Source: Paraburkholderia aspalathi
GTDB taxonomy: Bacteria; Pseudomonadota; Gammaproteobacteria; Burkholderiales; Burkholderiaceae
Length of the DNA: 64,000 nucleotides
Assembly: GCF_900116445.1 (NCBI RefSeq)
Contig: NZ_FPBH01000008.1
Location: 124,001 to 188,000 of the forward strand
Reading direction: 5' to 3'
Notes under the pieces: generated by a model
What the model was told of the DNA's origin: nothing
Database searches by the model: none
Seen by the model: only the letters and a program-made list of their open reading frames with translations
Shown here: one piece after another, positions 9,415 to 19,205 of the stretch
How the letters are laid out: every line of letters begins with the position of its first letter
Position numbering within the stretch: the stretch's first letter is position 1
Translations under genes and position numbers: made by a program

Positions 9415-10248
9415 TTACGGTCGGTAGGCGAGCGGCGCGCCGAGGAAGTCGCTGAAGGCGGCGTAAAAGCCGGCAGCGTTGTCCCACGGAATCATGTGGC
9501 CGGCGTTGGGCACGCGTACGTGCAGCATCGCCGGTGTGGCGCGCTGCAGTTCGGCGACGTCCTCATCGCGCACCACGTCGCCGTTCTGCGCGGTCATCAG
9601 CAGCGAGGGCACGGTAAGACGGGCGGCGTCCGCGTGGAAATCGTCGGTGTGGAAGCCTTCATAGGAGGCGAGGATCGCGCGCTCGTCGCAGGTATGCAGC
9701 CATTCGGCGCGCAACTGGCGTTCGGCTTCGGTCCAGGTCGGGCAGAACGCGCGCATGCCTTCCGCGTCGGTGCCGCTTCGCGCGAGCGCCATCGAATCGA
9801 CGTACCAGGGCAGCTTGCCCGGATAGTCACGGCGGCCGGGCCCGGAAACCGGGGGATCGATCAGCGCCACTGAGGCGAGTCCGCGCGGCGCATGCAGCGC
9901 CGCACGCGCCGCAATGCGCGCGCCCATCGAATGGCCGACCAGGCTGAATTCACGCAGACCGAGCGCCGCGACGAACGCGGCCACGTCGGCGGCTTGTGCG
10001 TCGAGGCTGTAGTCGAGGGTCGGCGATGCCGACGACAGGCCACGGCCGCGCACGTCGAGTACATAGGTGTCGTGCGTGCGGCCCAGCACTTCGCCGACGA
10101 AGCCCCACGTGATCGCCGGGCTGGTAATGCCCGGAATCAGCACGATAGCGGGGCGATTCGCGCGTGAACCGTCGGCGCCGCCGTAGCGCAGATAGTGCTG
10201 GCGGATGCCGTTGGCCGCGACGTTCGCGCCGTACAGGAAGGTAGTCAT
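9415..10248 (-). CDS. nicD: N-formylmaleamate deformylase NicD (alpha/beta hydrolase)
   Basis: 277 residues of alpha/beta hydrolase. The nucleophile elbow is GHSMG (Ser107), the acid is likely Asp224 (TAQNGDVV), and the base is His251 (NAGHMIPWDN). NicD removes formate from N-formylmaleamate to give maleamate, the substrate of NicF. Close packing between nicE and nicX supports the assignment. Sequence alone would not exclude another hydrolase. Confidence 0.88.
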   Translation of the reverse strand: MTTFLYGANVAANGIRQHYLRYGGADGSRANRPAIVLIPGITSPAITWGFVGEVLGRTHDTYVLDVRGRGLSSASPTLDYSLDAQAADVAAFVAALGLREFSLVGHSMGARIAARAALHAPRGLASVALIDPPVSGPGRRDYPGKLPWYVDSMALARSGTDAEGMRAFCPTWTEAERQLRAEWLHTCDERAILASYEGFHTDDFHADAARLTVPSLLMTAQNGDVVRDEDVAELQRATPAMLHVRVPNAGHMIPWDNAAGFYAAFSDFLGAPLAYRP

Positions 10249-10271
10249 GGTGCGTCCTCGTGCGGCGGCGG

Positions 10272-11024
10272 TCAGTAAGCGCCCGACAGCAGGGCGCCTG
10301 CGCCCGGCACGATCGGTTCGAGATCGAGTTCGCGCAACATCGCGTAGGTGGTGGCGATCGCAGCAGTAATTACCGGCTTGCCCGTCATGGCCTCGACCTT
10401 GGCGACCGCCGGCAGGGACGGCATCTGTACGCAGGCGGATAGCACGATTGCGTCGGCTTGCTCGAAAGGCATGCTTTTGACGATGTCGGGCAAGCGTGCG
10501 GGATCGTGACGGCCCACGTCCAGGTTGTCGGGGATTTCGAGCGCACGATAGTCGATGACTTCATACCCTTCGTGGCGGATGTAGTCGACCACGAGCTCGG
10601 TCAAGGGCTTCATGTACGGCGCCACGACGATCACGCGTTTGGCGCCGATCACACGCAGCGCATCGACCAATGCCCCGGCGCTCGTCAGGACAGGCGCCTG
10701 CCCGCCGTTTTCCGCCGTGCGCTGCGTCAGGCGCGCCTGCGACACGCGGTGATAACCGTGACCCATGGCCATGATCGCGACGAGGCAGGCATAACCGAGC
10801 ACGTCGACGCGCGCATCGGACAACTCGAGGGCGCAGCGGTCCGACTCGGCGTCCATTGCCGCCAGTTCTTCCTTGACGACCTTCTTCATGCGCATCCGGC
10901 TCGAATGAAAGGTGAAGCGCTGCGGACGGATCGTCTCGCGCAGTCGCAGCATGGCCGGGATCTCCGTTTCCATCGTGGTGTTCGAGCTCGGCACGATCTG
11001 GCCGATCCGGTATGTCCTGGTCAT
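10272..11024 (-). CDS. nicE: maleate cis-trans isomerase NicE
   Basis: 250 residues of the Asp/Glu racemase superfamily. The two catalytic cysteines expected of maleate isomerase are at Cys80 (LGYACLVAIMAMGHG) and Cys198 (LSACVQMPSLP). The N-terminal IGQIVPSSNTTMETEIPAM is characteristic. It converts maleate to fumarate, the last step of the pathway. It is the first gene of the leftward operon, divergent from nicC across a 298-base region with GTGTA-type motifs. Confidence 0.9.
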   Translation of the reverse strand: MTRTYRIGQIVPSSNTTMETEIPAMLRLRETIRPQRFTFHSSRMRMKKVVKEELAAMDAESDRCALELSDARVDVLGYACLVAIMAMGHGYHRVSQARLTQRTAENGGQAPVLTSAGALVDALRVIGAKRVIVVAPYMKPLTELVVDYIRHEGYEVIDYRALEIPDNLDVGRHDPARLPDIVKSMPFEQADAIVLSACVQMPSLPAVAKVEAMTGKPVITAAIATTYAMLRELDLEPIVPGAGALLSGAY

Positions 11025-11105
11025 TGTGATGCTCTCCGGTCAATGTGAGTGATGCCCGGCGCCTTGCGACGGCGAGGGGCGTCGTACGTTGAAGCAAAGT
11101 CTAGT

Positions 11106-11255
11106 GTGTACGTTATAAAAATTCAACAGAATAAAAATGCTCCAGACGAGCGACAGGAGGAGTGAAAGCGAGATTTCACGTATATAGGCGACAAATTCGG
11201 TGTTCGAGTGCACGTAAAATTTTTGTTGTCGAAAGAATTTCGAATGTGTACGCTA
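11106..11255. promoter_or_regulatory. nicE/nicC divergent control region with two GTGTACG(C/T)TA motifs
   Basis: GTGTACGTTA at 11106-11115 lies 82 bases before the nicE start. GTGTACGCTA at 11246-11255 lies 68 bases before the nicC start. Both match the half-sites in front of nicT. The region is AT-rich compared with its surroundings. One copy placed near each divergent promoter suggests coordinated repression by NicR; this is inference from the shared motif. Confidence 0.5.
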
Positions 11256-11262
11256 CATTTAA

Positions 11263-12474
<1,212 letters not shown>

Positions 12475-12487
12475 GTGTGTGAGTGGC

Positions 12488-12540
12488 AAGCACGCGATAT
12501 GGAAGCGCGTGGCGCCGGCGCCATAGCACGCCGCGTGCTT
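12488..12540. repeat. nested inverted repeats between nicC and nicA
   Basis: AAGCACGCG (12488-12496) pairs with CGCGTGCTT (12532-12540), and a GGCGCCGGCGCC palindrome lies inside. The structure starts 13 bases after the nicC stop and ends 43 bases before nicA. There is no clean T tract. It may attenuate transcription or protect the nicC mRNA end. Confidence 0.5.
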
Positions 12541-12583
12541 CCGCTGTAAGGTCGTCCCTTTTCATTTATGAACAGGCTCAGAT

Positions 12584-13099
12584 ATGGCGCATTCGAGTCC
12601 GCCCGCCGGTCCGCTGACGCTCACCGTCAACGGCGTTCGTCGTACCGTTCAGGGCGCCACGCCGGATACGCCGCTGCTGTATATCCTGCGCAACGACTTC
12701 GAACTGAATGGACCGAAGTACGGTTGCGGCCTCGGGCAGTGTGGCGCGTGCACGGTGATCGTCGACGATCAGCCGACGCGTTCGTGCGTCGTGCCCGCGA
12801 GCATTGCGATCGGGCGCGAAGTCACGACCCTCGAAGGACTTGGAACGGTCGACGCGCTGCACCCGGTGCAGCGCGCATTCATCGACGAACAGGCGGCGCA
12901 GTGTGGCTACTGCCTGAACGGCATGATCATGAGCGCGAAGGCGCTCCTCGAACGCAACCCGGAGCCTGACGACGACGCGATCCGCGACGCGCTGCGCTTC
13001 AATCTGTGCCGATGCGGCACGCACTTCGAGATCGTCAACGCGGTGCGTCGCGCTGCGCAATATCTGCGGCATGAAGGTGCGCATGAATCAGAACGGTGA
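12584..13099 (+). CDS. nicA: nicotinate dehydrogenase [2Fe-2S] subunit NicA
   Basis: 171 residues of the two-cluster small subunit found in molybdenum hydroxylases. A plant-type ferredoxin domain has cysteines 48, 53, 56 and 68 ([12 protein letters not shown], then TRSC). A four-helix domain has Cys107, Cys110, Cys142 and Cys144 (CGYCLNG and CRCGTH). All eight ligands are intact. It passes electrons from the molybdenum site to the cytochrome encoded next, whose start lies inside the nicA end. Confidence 0.9.
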   Translation: MAHSSPPAGPLTLTVNGVRRTVQGATPDTPLLYILRNDFELNGPKYGCGLGQCGACTVIVDDQPTRSCVVPASIAIGREVTTLEGLGTVDALHPVQRAFIDEQAAQCGYCLNGMIMSAKALLERNPEPDDDAIRDALRFNLCRCGTHFEIVNAVRRAAQYLRHEGAHESER

Positions 13100-15554
13100 C
13101 GACCTCGTAGCGGTGCGTGATGATGAACGTGCGCTTGAGTCTGTGCGTGCGCAGTCTGTCGGGAACGAAAAGTCCGGTGCGGCGCTGTACCGGTCGGAAC
13201 GGTATCAATGGCCCGTACGAACGAGAACGGGCGACGCAGCCGCTATGGCCTATGCGGACCTGATGGTCGAGACCGGCCACGAGCGCAACGGCACGATGAC
13301 AACGTGGCAATACCGTGCGCGTCTGGAGCACGAAGAGGTTTCCACGTGCGATGACGATGTCGAGCCTACTGCGCCTTTGCTGGTATACCGGCACGCTCAA
13401 ACGTCCGTGGCGGTCGAAGCTTCTGCGGCCAGGACAATTCCTGTTCAGGCGCACGCATTTGCCCGCGAATCGTTCATCGATGAACTCGCCCATGCGCTGA
13501 AACGCGATCCGGTCGCGTTGCGCCTGCAGCACCTCGACGCGCAGCGTGACGGCGGCGCACGCGAAACGATCCGCATGGTAACCGAGCGTGCCGCTTGGGG
13601 CGGGGTGCTTGCAGCTCAGGTTGAGCCGGCGTCGCCCTGGGTGCGCGGACGCGGCTTCGCGTTCGACGGCGAAGCGCTTGAGCACAGCGTGCCGCGATCG
13701 TCGGATAAGAAAGGCAGTTTGCCTGTGCGTGTCACAACGGGAGCGCCGAATCCGGGTGCCGACAGCTGGACGGCGTGGGTCGTGGACGTCGACGTGAATC
13801 GTGAAACTGGCGATGTCGCGATCAGACGCGTGGTCGCGGGCCGTGGTTCGGGCGAACCGGGTGCGGCGCGCGTCTCGGGCTTGCCGTCGTGGCAGGTGGC
13901 CGATGCGATCGAGCGCTCCACCGGCGTGCGCTTTCTTGCCCGGTCAGCCCACGATGAAACCGGCTCTGCAAACGGCGATGCCGCGGTGTCGCATGAACTG
14001 AGCGTGGTGGGAAGCGCGCTGAACGAGCCGACTGCCGGGACGGCGCGGACCTTGACGAGCGCGGAGGCCGACACGATAGAGCGTGCTGCCGCGCCCGCCG
14101 CAGCCGCGATTGCGAACGCCTTGTTCGACGCAACCGGCGTGCGTTTCCGTGCACCCCCGTTCGACGCGGAGCGCATCCGCCGCGCGTTGACTGAAGCACC
14201 TTCCGCTGTGTTGGCTGAGGCGCCTGCGCAAACACGTCGTCCGTCGCGTTGGCGGCGCTGGTTGGCCGGGGGCGGTATCGGTGGCGTGATGGGCGGTTTG
14301 ATCGGCCTCGCCTGCTCGGTCCTGCCGGGGCCGGCGCCGATCGCACCGATTGCCTCCGTCGATACTTCGCTGTGGTCGCCGGCCACGCTCGGACGCGGTC
14401 GTCAGATCGCCGCCGCGGGTGATTGCGCGGTCTGCCACACCGCGCCGGGCGGCAAGACCAATGCTGGCGGCTTCGCGCTCGACACGCCGTTCGGCACTGT
14501 CTATTCGACCAACCTCACGCCCGATGCGCAGACCGGTATCGGCACCTGGTCGTACGAAGCGTTCGCGCGGGCGATGCGTGAAGGTATTGCGCGCGACGGC
14601 TCGCATCTTTATCCGGCGTTTCCATACACCGCGTTCGCCAGGATGAGCGAGTCCGACATGATGGCGCTCTACGCATATCTGATGTCGCAAGAGCCGGTCA
14701 AAAACGCGCCACCGAAAACGAACTTGCCATTCCCGCTCAATCAAAGACGGCTGGTGGCCGGCTGGAATTGGCTGTTTCATGACACACGTCCGTTCGTCCC
14801 CGACGAGACGCGCTCGGCGCAGTGGAATCGCGGCAAGTATCTGGTCGACGGCGCGGGGCATTGCGGCGCGTGCCATACACGGCGCAATGCGATCGGCGCG
14901 GAGAAGGGTGGTTTTGCGTATCTGTCGGGAGGGAGCGCGGAAGGCTGGGACGCGCCGTCGCTGGTGGCTTCGCGTGCGTCGCCGGTGCCGTGGTCCGAGG
15001 CTGCGCTGTTCGACTATTTGCGCACGGGCTTTTCTGCAGAACACGGTGTGGCGGCGGGGCCGATGGCGCCGGTCGTCGCCGGACTCGCTACGCTGCCGGA
15101 ATCGGACGTACGTGCGATGGCTCACTACGTCGCGTCGTTGTCGCCACCCGTTGACGCGGAGGTGTCCGCCCGTGCTGCGGCCACGCGGGCGATTGCTACA
15201 GACGCGAATTCGACGACGACACTTGGCTTCGAAAACGGCCGCCGCATTTTCGAAGCATCGTGCGCGGTGTGTCATGCGGAATCAGGCGGCGTTGGCCATT
15301 TCGGCGTGCGCCCGTTGATGGGCTTGAACACGAGCGTTGCCCAGGCCTCACCGGACAATCTTCTGCATGTGTTGCAACATGGGATCGATCAGCCCGCGAC
15401 GGAGTCGCTGGGCTACATGCCCGGCTTCGGTGATGTATTCGACGACAAGCAGATGGCCGAACTCGCGTCGTATATCCGCGCGCGCTACGCGCCGGGGCAG
15501 CCGGCCTGGCGTGATCTCGAGTCAGCGTCGGCAAGATTGCGCGCGGGGCACTAG
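13083..15554 (+). CDS. triple cytochrome c protein with a shrunken molybdopterin-binding domain (NicB-derived)
   Basis: 823 residues from the ATG at 13083, which has GAAGGTG upstream; another ATG lies four codons earlier, and both overlap nicA. Residues to about 390 resemble only scattered C-terminal pieces of a xanthine-oxidase-type Mo subunit (FARESFIDELAHALKRDPVALRLQHLD, then NALFDATGVRFRAPPF). The N-terminal Mo domain is missing. A Gly-rich hydrophobic segment follows (about 396-417). Then come three c-type haem sites: CAVCH (Cys448), CGACH (Cys594) and CAVCH (Cys727). It most likely carries electrons from NicA to the respiratory chain at the inner membrane. It looks like a full NicB fusion that lost most of its catalytic part. 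Confidence 0.8.
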   Translation: MNQNGDDLVAVRDDERALESVRAQSVGNEKSGAALYRSERYQWPVRTRTGDAAAMAYADLMVETGHERNGTMTTWQYRARLEHEEVSTCDDDVEPTAPLLVYRHAQTSVAVEASAARTIPVQAHAFARESFIDELAHALKRDPVALRLQHLDAQRDGGARETIRMVTERAAWGGVLAAQVEPASPWVRGRGFAFDGEALEHSVPRSSDKKGSLPVRVTTGAPNPGADSWTAWVVDVDVNRETGDVAIRRVVAGRGSGEPGAARVSGLPSWQVADAIERSTGVRFLARSAHDETGSANGDAAVSHELSVVGSALNEPTAGTARTLTSAEADTIERAAAPAAAAIANALFDATGVRFRAPPFDAERIRRALTEAPSAVLAEAPAQTRRPSRWRRWLAGGGIGGVMGGLIGLACSVLPGPAPIAPIASVDTSLWSPATLGRGRQIAAAGDCAVCHTAPGGKTNAGGFALDTPFGTVYSTNLTPDAQTGIGTWSYEAFARAMREGIARDGSHLYPAFPYTAFARMSESDMMALYAYLMSQEPVKNAPPKTNLPFPLNQRRLVAGWNWLFHDTRPFVPDETRSAQWNRGKYLVDGAGHCGACHTRRNAIGAEKGGFAYLSGGSAEGWDAPSLVASRASPVPWSEAALFDYLRTGFSAEHGVAAGPMAPVVAGLATLPESDVRAMAHYVASLSPPVDAEVSARAAATRAIATDANSTTTLGFENGRRIFEASCAVCHAESGGVGHFGVRPLMGLNTSVAQASPDNLLHVLQHGIDQPATESLGYMPGFGDVFDDKQMAELASYIRARYAPGQPAWRDLESASARLRAGH

Positions 15555-15574
15555 CGCCGTCCGAGCAATTCCGG

Positions 15575-16492
15575 TCAATCGGCCTGATGAAACATATCGT
15601 AGATGGCGTCGACCAGCCAGGCGATTCCCGGGTCCGCCGAAAACTGCGCGTGGCAATGGACCTGAATTTCAATGGGTGGCAACGAGAAGGGCAGCGGGAG
15701 GATGCGGAAGGACTTGTTGCGGTTAAAGCGCTGAGCAATGCTTCTTGGGAAAATGACGGCGAGATCGGTGTTCTGAACGATCTCCGGCGCAACGACAAAA
15801 TGAGGCAGGCGCAGCACGATATCCCGGCGCAGATTCAATTCCTCCAGCCATTGCTCGACCATCCGGTGTCCAGTTGCGTTTGTACTCGCATAGACGTAGC
15901 GCAAGCCCGCGAGGTCTTCCTTGGTTGGTTTCAGCTTGCGCAAAGGGTGACCCGCCCGCACAACGCAAACGTGTTCGTCGAAAAATAGCGTCCTGCTCAC
16001 GCAACCTGAATCCAGACCCGGAACGTAACCGAGCGCGAGATCGATTTCACCGCTGCGCATCGCGGCACTCACTGAGTCGACGGAGACATTCGCAATCTCG
16101 ATCCGGATACCGCGCGCAGTACGGTCGAGCATCGAGAGCAGCGGCGGCAGGAAAAAGTACTCCGACATATCCGACATCGACACGCGGAACACGCGTGTCG
16201 TCGTAGCGGGGTCGAATTTCGCGAGCTGCTGCACGGCGCCGTTGATGATCTCGAACGCCTGCGTGAGCGGTGCGTGCAAACGCAGTGCCGCATCTGTGGG
16301 CACCATGCCGCTGGGCGTGCGCACAAAGAGCGGGTCGTCGAATAAGCCACGCAGTCGACGGAGCGCGTGGCTGACCGCAGGTTGCGTGAGCCCGAGCCGT
16401 TCTCCCGCGGCGGTCAGGCTGCGTAGATCCGAAATGGCCAGAAACACGCGCAGCAGATTCAAATCCGTAATGCCAGAGTGCGACTTTGTCAT
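15575..16492 (-). CDS. LysR-family regulator (NodD/LinR-like)
   Basis: 305 residues. The N-terminal winged helix-turn-helix is at about 10-70 (SLTAAGERLGLTQPAVSHALRRLRGLFDDPLFVRTPSGMVPT), followed by a substrate-binding domain. The recognition-helix and wing sequence belongs to the NodD/NahR/LinR branch that responds to aromatic ligands. It is convergent with the cytochrome gene and lies 153 bases downstream of, and on the same strand as, the monooxygenase operon. It may control that operon; the target is unproven. Confidence 0.85.
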   Translation of the reverse strand: MTKSHSGITDLNLLRVFLAISDLRSLTAAGERLGLTQPAVSHALRRLRGLFDDPLFVRTPSGMVPTDAALRLHAPLTQAFEIINGAVQQLAKFDPATTTRVFRVSMSDMSEYFFLPPLLSMLDRTARGIRIEIANVSVDSVSAAMRSGEIDLALGYVPGLDSGCVSRTLFFDEHVCVVRAGHPLRKLKPTKEDLAGLRYVYASTNATGHRMVEQWLEELNLRRDIVLRLPHFVVAPEIVQNTDLAVIFPRSIAQRFNRNKSFRILPLPFSLPPIEIQVHCHAQFSADPGIAWLVDAIYDMFHQAD

Positions 16493-16645
16493 GACGTTCG
16501 GATCGCGGCAGTGAAGGAGTCTGACGATCGCGTTGCGTCAGGCTCTGGCTGTTAAAACGGACGCGCAACTTTCGGTGCGACAGTATCCGGTCCGCAGAGC
16601 GGGACCTGACAGCCGCCTGCTGCTTAGGGCTATCCGCGTCCGGCT

Positions 16646-17368
16646 TTACGTCCGCTGCAGGTTACCGTAAATGCTGTGCATAGGGAAATGCGAGGCCGGT
16701 CCGCTGTATGGCGGGAATGCGTCGAAATCCTGCTTCATCTGCGCACGTACCGGCGAGGCCAACGCTGCGGCCAGCGCCGCGGGATCGTCGAAGACCACTT
16801 TGTTCCGCTGCATGGCGGTTGCTTGCGGAATATCTAAACCGGTCCGATAGTCGACCCGCGTATAGATTTCCAGCTCACGAATGCCGGGCAGCTGTGCCAT
16901 GAGCGGAGGATGATGCTTCAGATAGTGCGTCAACCACGCATTGAAATTCTGGGCTTCTCCTTCATAGCCGACGAGATACGTGCATTTCTCAGACGGATCT
17001 CCAATGCCGCGGGCATTCGGCGTAGCAAATTTTCTCACCGCCATGAGTTGCTGCGCGACTGCAAGGCGGTCCTGGGTGGCGTCTATCGCTTGCTCCACGA
17101 TCGTGTGTGCGGTACCGCCGTGTTGAAGGACCGCTTCGGCAGGATCGAGATCGTCGAAATACCACTGCAGCACCCAGCGTGGCTTCAAAGCATGTTCTTT
17201 TGACTGAGGATCGCCATTCGTCGACTCCTCAGAGCGATGGATCACGAAGCGCCGCAGTCCTTCCACGTTCTGGGACACCGCTTGAATCAACGATATATCG
17301 ATGTCGCGCGGCTCCGGATGCATGCCATTGCTGTAGCCGATAAGAAACAGGCAGACTTCCACGTTCAC
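16646..17368 (-). CDS. EthD-like dimeric alpha-beta barrel protein, two halves
   Basis: 240 residues from a GTG that overlaps the flavin reductase stop by four bases; the frame is open further upstream, but that would run deep into the previous gene. The chain shows two similar halves. Both start with a strand-like segment (VCLFLIGYS and CTYLVGYEG). The second has the EthD-like HHPPLMAQLPGIRELEIY and FDDPAALAAALASPVRAQMKQDF. Such proteins bind or rearrange small hydrophobic or quinonoid compounds. Coupled translation with the monooxygenase pair suggests it acts on the monooxygenase product. Exact function unknown. Confidence 0.65.
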   Translation of the reverse strand: MNVEVCLFLIGYSNGMHPEPRDIDISLIQAVSQNVEGLRRFVIHRSEESTNGDPQSKEHALKPRWVLQWYFDDLDPAEAVLQHGGTAHTIVEQAIDATQDRLAVAQQLMAVRKFATPNARGIGDPSEKCTYLVGYEGEAQNFNAWLTHYLKHHPPLMAQLPGIRELEIYTRVDYRTGLDIPQATAMQRNKVVFDDPAALAAALASPVRAQMKQDFDAFPPYSGPASHFPMHSIYGNLQRT

Positions 17369-17901
17369 CTCGCAGCGCTTGCTACGACGGACTGCGCCGT
17401 TGCTTCCGGCCGCACAAGGCGGTGGAACTGCCGGCCAAAGTAGATCAGTCCGTCGCCTTCCGCTCTGGTCGAGATATGCCCGATTTCTACAAACATGACT
17501 GAATGCGAGCCGACACTCTTGAGGTCGACAATCTCGCCTTCGAGACTTGCAATCGCATGCGAGAGGACCGGGGCTGACTGATGTCCGATCGTCCATGCGT
17601 GACGTGCGAATCGCTCGTCCATCGAACAGGCTGTCATGCCCGCGAAATCACGCGCGACGTCCTGGCATTCCGCCGCCAGCACATTGATGCACACATTCCG
17701 GTTGTGATGCAGAACATCGTGTACGTAACTGGCCTGATTGATACAAACGAGCATCGTTGGCGGCGCATCTGTCACGGAACAGACTGCGCTTGCGGTAATC
17801 CCGCACCGTCCGCTCGGGCCATCTGTGGTGATGATGTTGACGGCCGCGGGCAGGCACGCCATCGCATCGCGGAAACGCCGTTTGGTGTCGTCGATCGTCA
17901 T
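17365..17901 (-). CDS. flavin reductase of a two-component monooxygenase (HpaC-like)
   Basis: 178 residues forming the split-barrel FMN-binding fold (MACLPAAVNIITTDGPSGRCGITASAVCSVTDAPPTMLVCINQ, then NVCINVLAAECQDVARDFAG). HpaC-type proteins reduce FMN or FAD with NAD(P)H and hand free reduced flavin to a partner oxygenase. The partner is the gene 13 bases upstream. The EthD-like gene follows with a four-base overlap. Confidence 0.85.
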   Translation of the reverse strand: MTIDDTKRRFRDAMACLPAAVNIITTDGPSGRCGITASAVCSVTDAPPTMLVCINQASYVHDVLHHNRNVCINVLAAECQDVARDFAGMTACSMDERFARHAWTIGHQSAPVLSHAIASLEGEIVDLKSVGSHSVMFVEIGHISTRAEGDGLIYFGRQFHRLVRPEATAQSVVASAAR

Positions 17902-17914
17902 GATTGTCCTCGTA

Positions 17915-19132
17915 TCAGGGATACGGCGTTACCGGCGCGATCCCGGCAAACAGCGCGCCCGATGCGTCGTAGGTGCCTTCTCCAAGGAACGCATGCTGTG
18001 TCACGACAATTGAGTCGCGCACCAATCGCTGCAGCCGATTCTCGCGGTAGATCGCCGCGATGCCCGCCAACTGATACGCCTGCATCACGACCTCGGCGCA
18101 CACTTGTGCGGCGTGAGTCGCGCTGAGGCGCATCAGATTGGCCTGATGCTGTGTCACAGGATCGCCGGCGATGATGGTCTGCCACGCCGACTCGGCAGAC
18201 TCGTAGAAGAACGCGCGAGCACTGCGCCAGTTGGCCTCCGCTTTCGCAAGACCGGAGCGGTAGTAACCGCGGTCTGCAAGACGCGGGGCGCCGGTGGTGG
18301 TTTTAGTCGATCCGGACATGTCGGTCAGCAGATCGAGCGCTGCACGCGCGAGGCCGACGTTGACGGCGGCGTGCACTTGCGCCTGATACGCAACGGCGGG
18401 ATAGCGGTAGAGCGGTTCGTCGATCAGCGCCTGGCCGCCGCGAACGAATGTCCATTGCTCGTCGACGAATTTGTCGCGAAGTCGCAGATCGTGGCTGCCG
18501 GTGCCCTGCATACCGACCACGTTCCAGTTCTCAACGATCTCGACCTCGTGCGCGGGGAAGACAGCGGTGAACGGTTTCCCTGCACCAGTGTCACCCGAAT
18601 TGGCGGGCGTGCCGCCGATCCCTACTCCGATCCAGTCCGCGCCCTTGCAGCCGCTTGCAAATCGCCATTGGCCGCTGACCATGAAACCACCCGGCACTTT
18701 TGCGGCCGGTTGCAACGGGTAGAGTCCGCCGGCAAAAACCTGGTCCGGTCCTTTCGCATAGATGTGCTGCTGCGTTTCGATTGGGAGCGACGCGAGATAG
18801 GTATTCGCCGACCCGAACGCGGCGACCCACGCGGTCGACCCGTCGGCGATTGCGATGCGCTCGAGCATGTGCAGAAACTGTGGCGGCGGCAGCGCGTCTC
18901 CACCAAAGCGGCGCGGCGTACTTGCGCGAAAAATACCTGCGCGTTTCATCTTCGCGATCATGTCGCGCGGAACATGCGAGAGCTGATCGAACTCGTCTCT
19001 TCGTCGCTCGATTTCCTCGATCAGAACATCGAGGGAAAGGGGACCCGCGTACTCCGGATACGGATCGGCTTGATCGACGACGCGAGGTTCATAGGCGTGC
19101 GTCGGAAGGCTGGCACTTTGAAGGCTTTGCAT
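17915..19132 (-). CDS. acyl-CoA-dehydrogenase-fold flavin monooxygenase (group D), oxygenase component
   Basis: 405 residues with the acyl-CoA dehydrogenase fold. There is an N-terminal helical domain (RRRDEFDQLSHVPRDMIAKMKRAGIFRASTPRRFGG), a middle beta domain (SGQWRFASGCKGADWIGVG, then VVGMQGTGSHDL), and a C-terminal helical domain. WRFASG and the adjacent flavin reductase point to an HsaA/HpaH/DszC-type oxygenase rather than a dehydrogenase. It would hydroxylate an aromatic or heteroaromatic compound with reduced flavin and oxygen. The substrate cannot be read from the sequence. Confidence 0.82.
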   Translation of the reverse strand: MQSLQSASLPTHAYEPRVVDQADPYPEYAGPLSLDVLIEEIERRRDEFDQLSHVPRDMIAKMKRAGIFRASTPRRFGGDALPPPQFLHMLERIAIADGSTAWVAAFGSANTYLASLPIETQQHIYAKGPDQVFAGGLYPLQPAAKVPGGFMVSGQWRFASGCKGADWIGVGIGGTPANSGDTGAGKPFTAVFPAHEVEIVENWNVVGMQGTGSHDLRLRDKFVDEQWTFVRGGQALIDEPLYRYPAVAYQAQVHAAVNVGLARAALDLLTDMSGSTKTTTGAPRLADRGYYRSGLAKAEANWRSARAFFYESAESAWQTIIAGDPVTQHQANLMRLSATHAAQVCAEVVMQAYQLAGIAAIYRENRLQRLVRDSIVVTQHAFLGEGTYDASGALFAGIAPVTPYP

Positions 19133-19205
19133 GATGGCAGGGTGTCGGAATTGAATGATCGATCCGTCTGGTGCGGCGGCGCCACAGCGCTGCCGCTTGA
19201 CGGTG

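Noticed and set aside
13083..14270. Treating the short Mo-like region as a frameshifted pseudogene
   Set aside because: The frame is open over the whole length through three intact haem sites, so erosion was in frame and the protein is probably made.
13944..15275. A 443-codon minus-strand frame opposite the cytochrome gene
   Set aside because: The plus strand encodes three CxxCH haem motifs in one frame; the minus frame has only basic low-complexity sequence.
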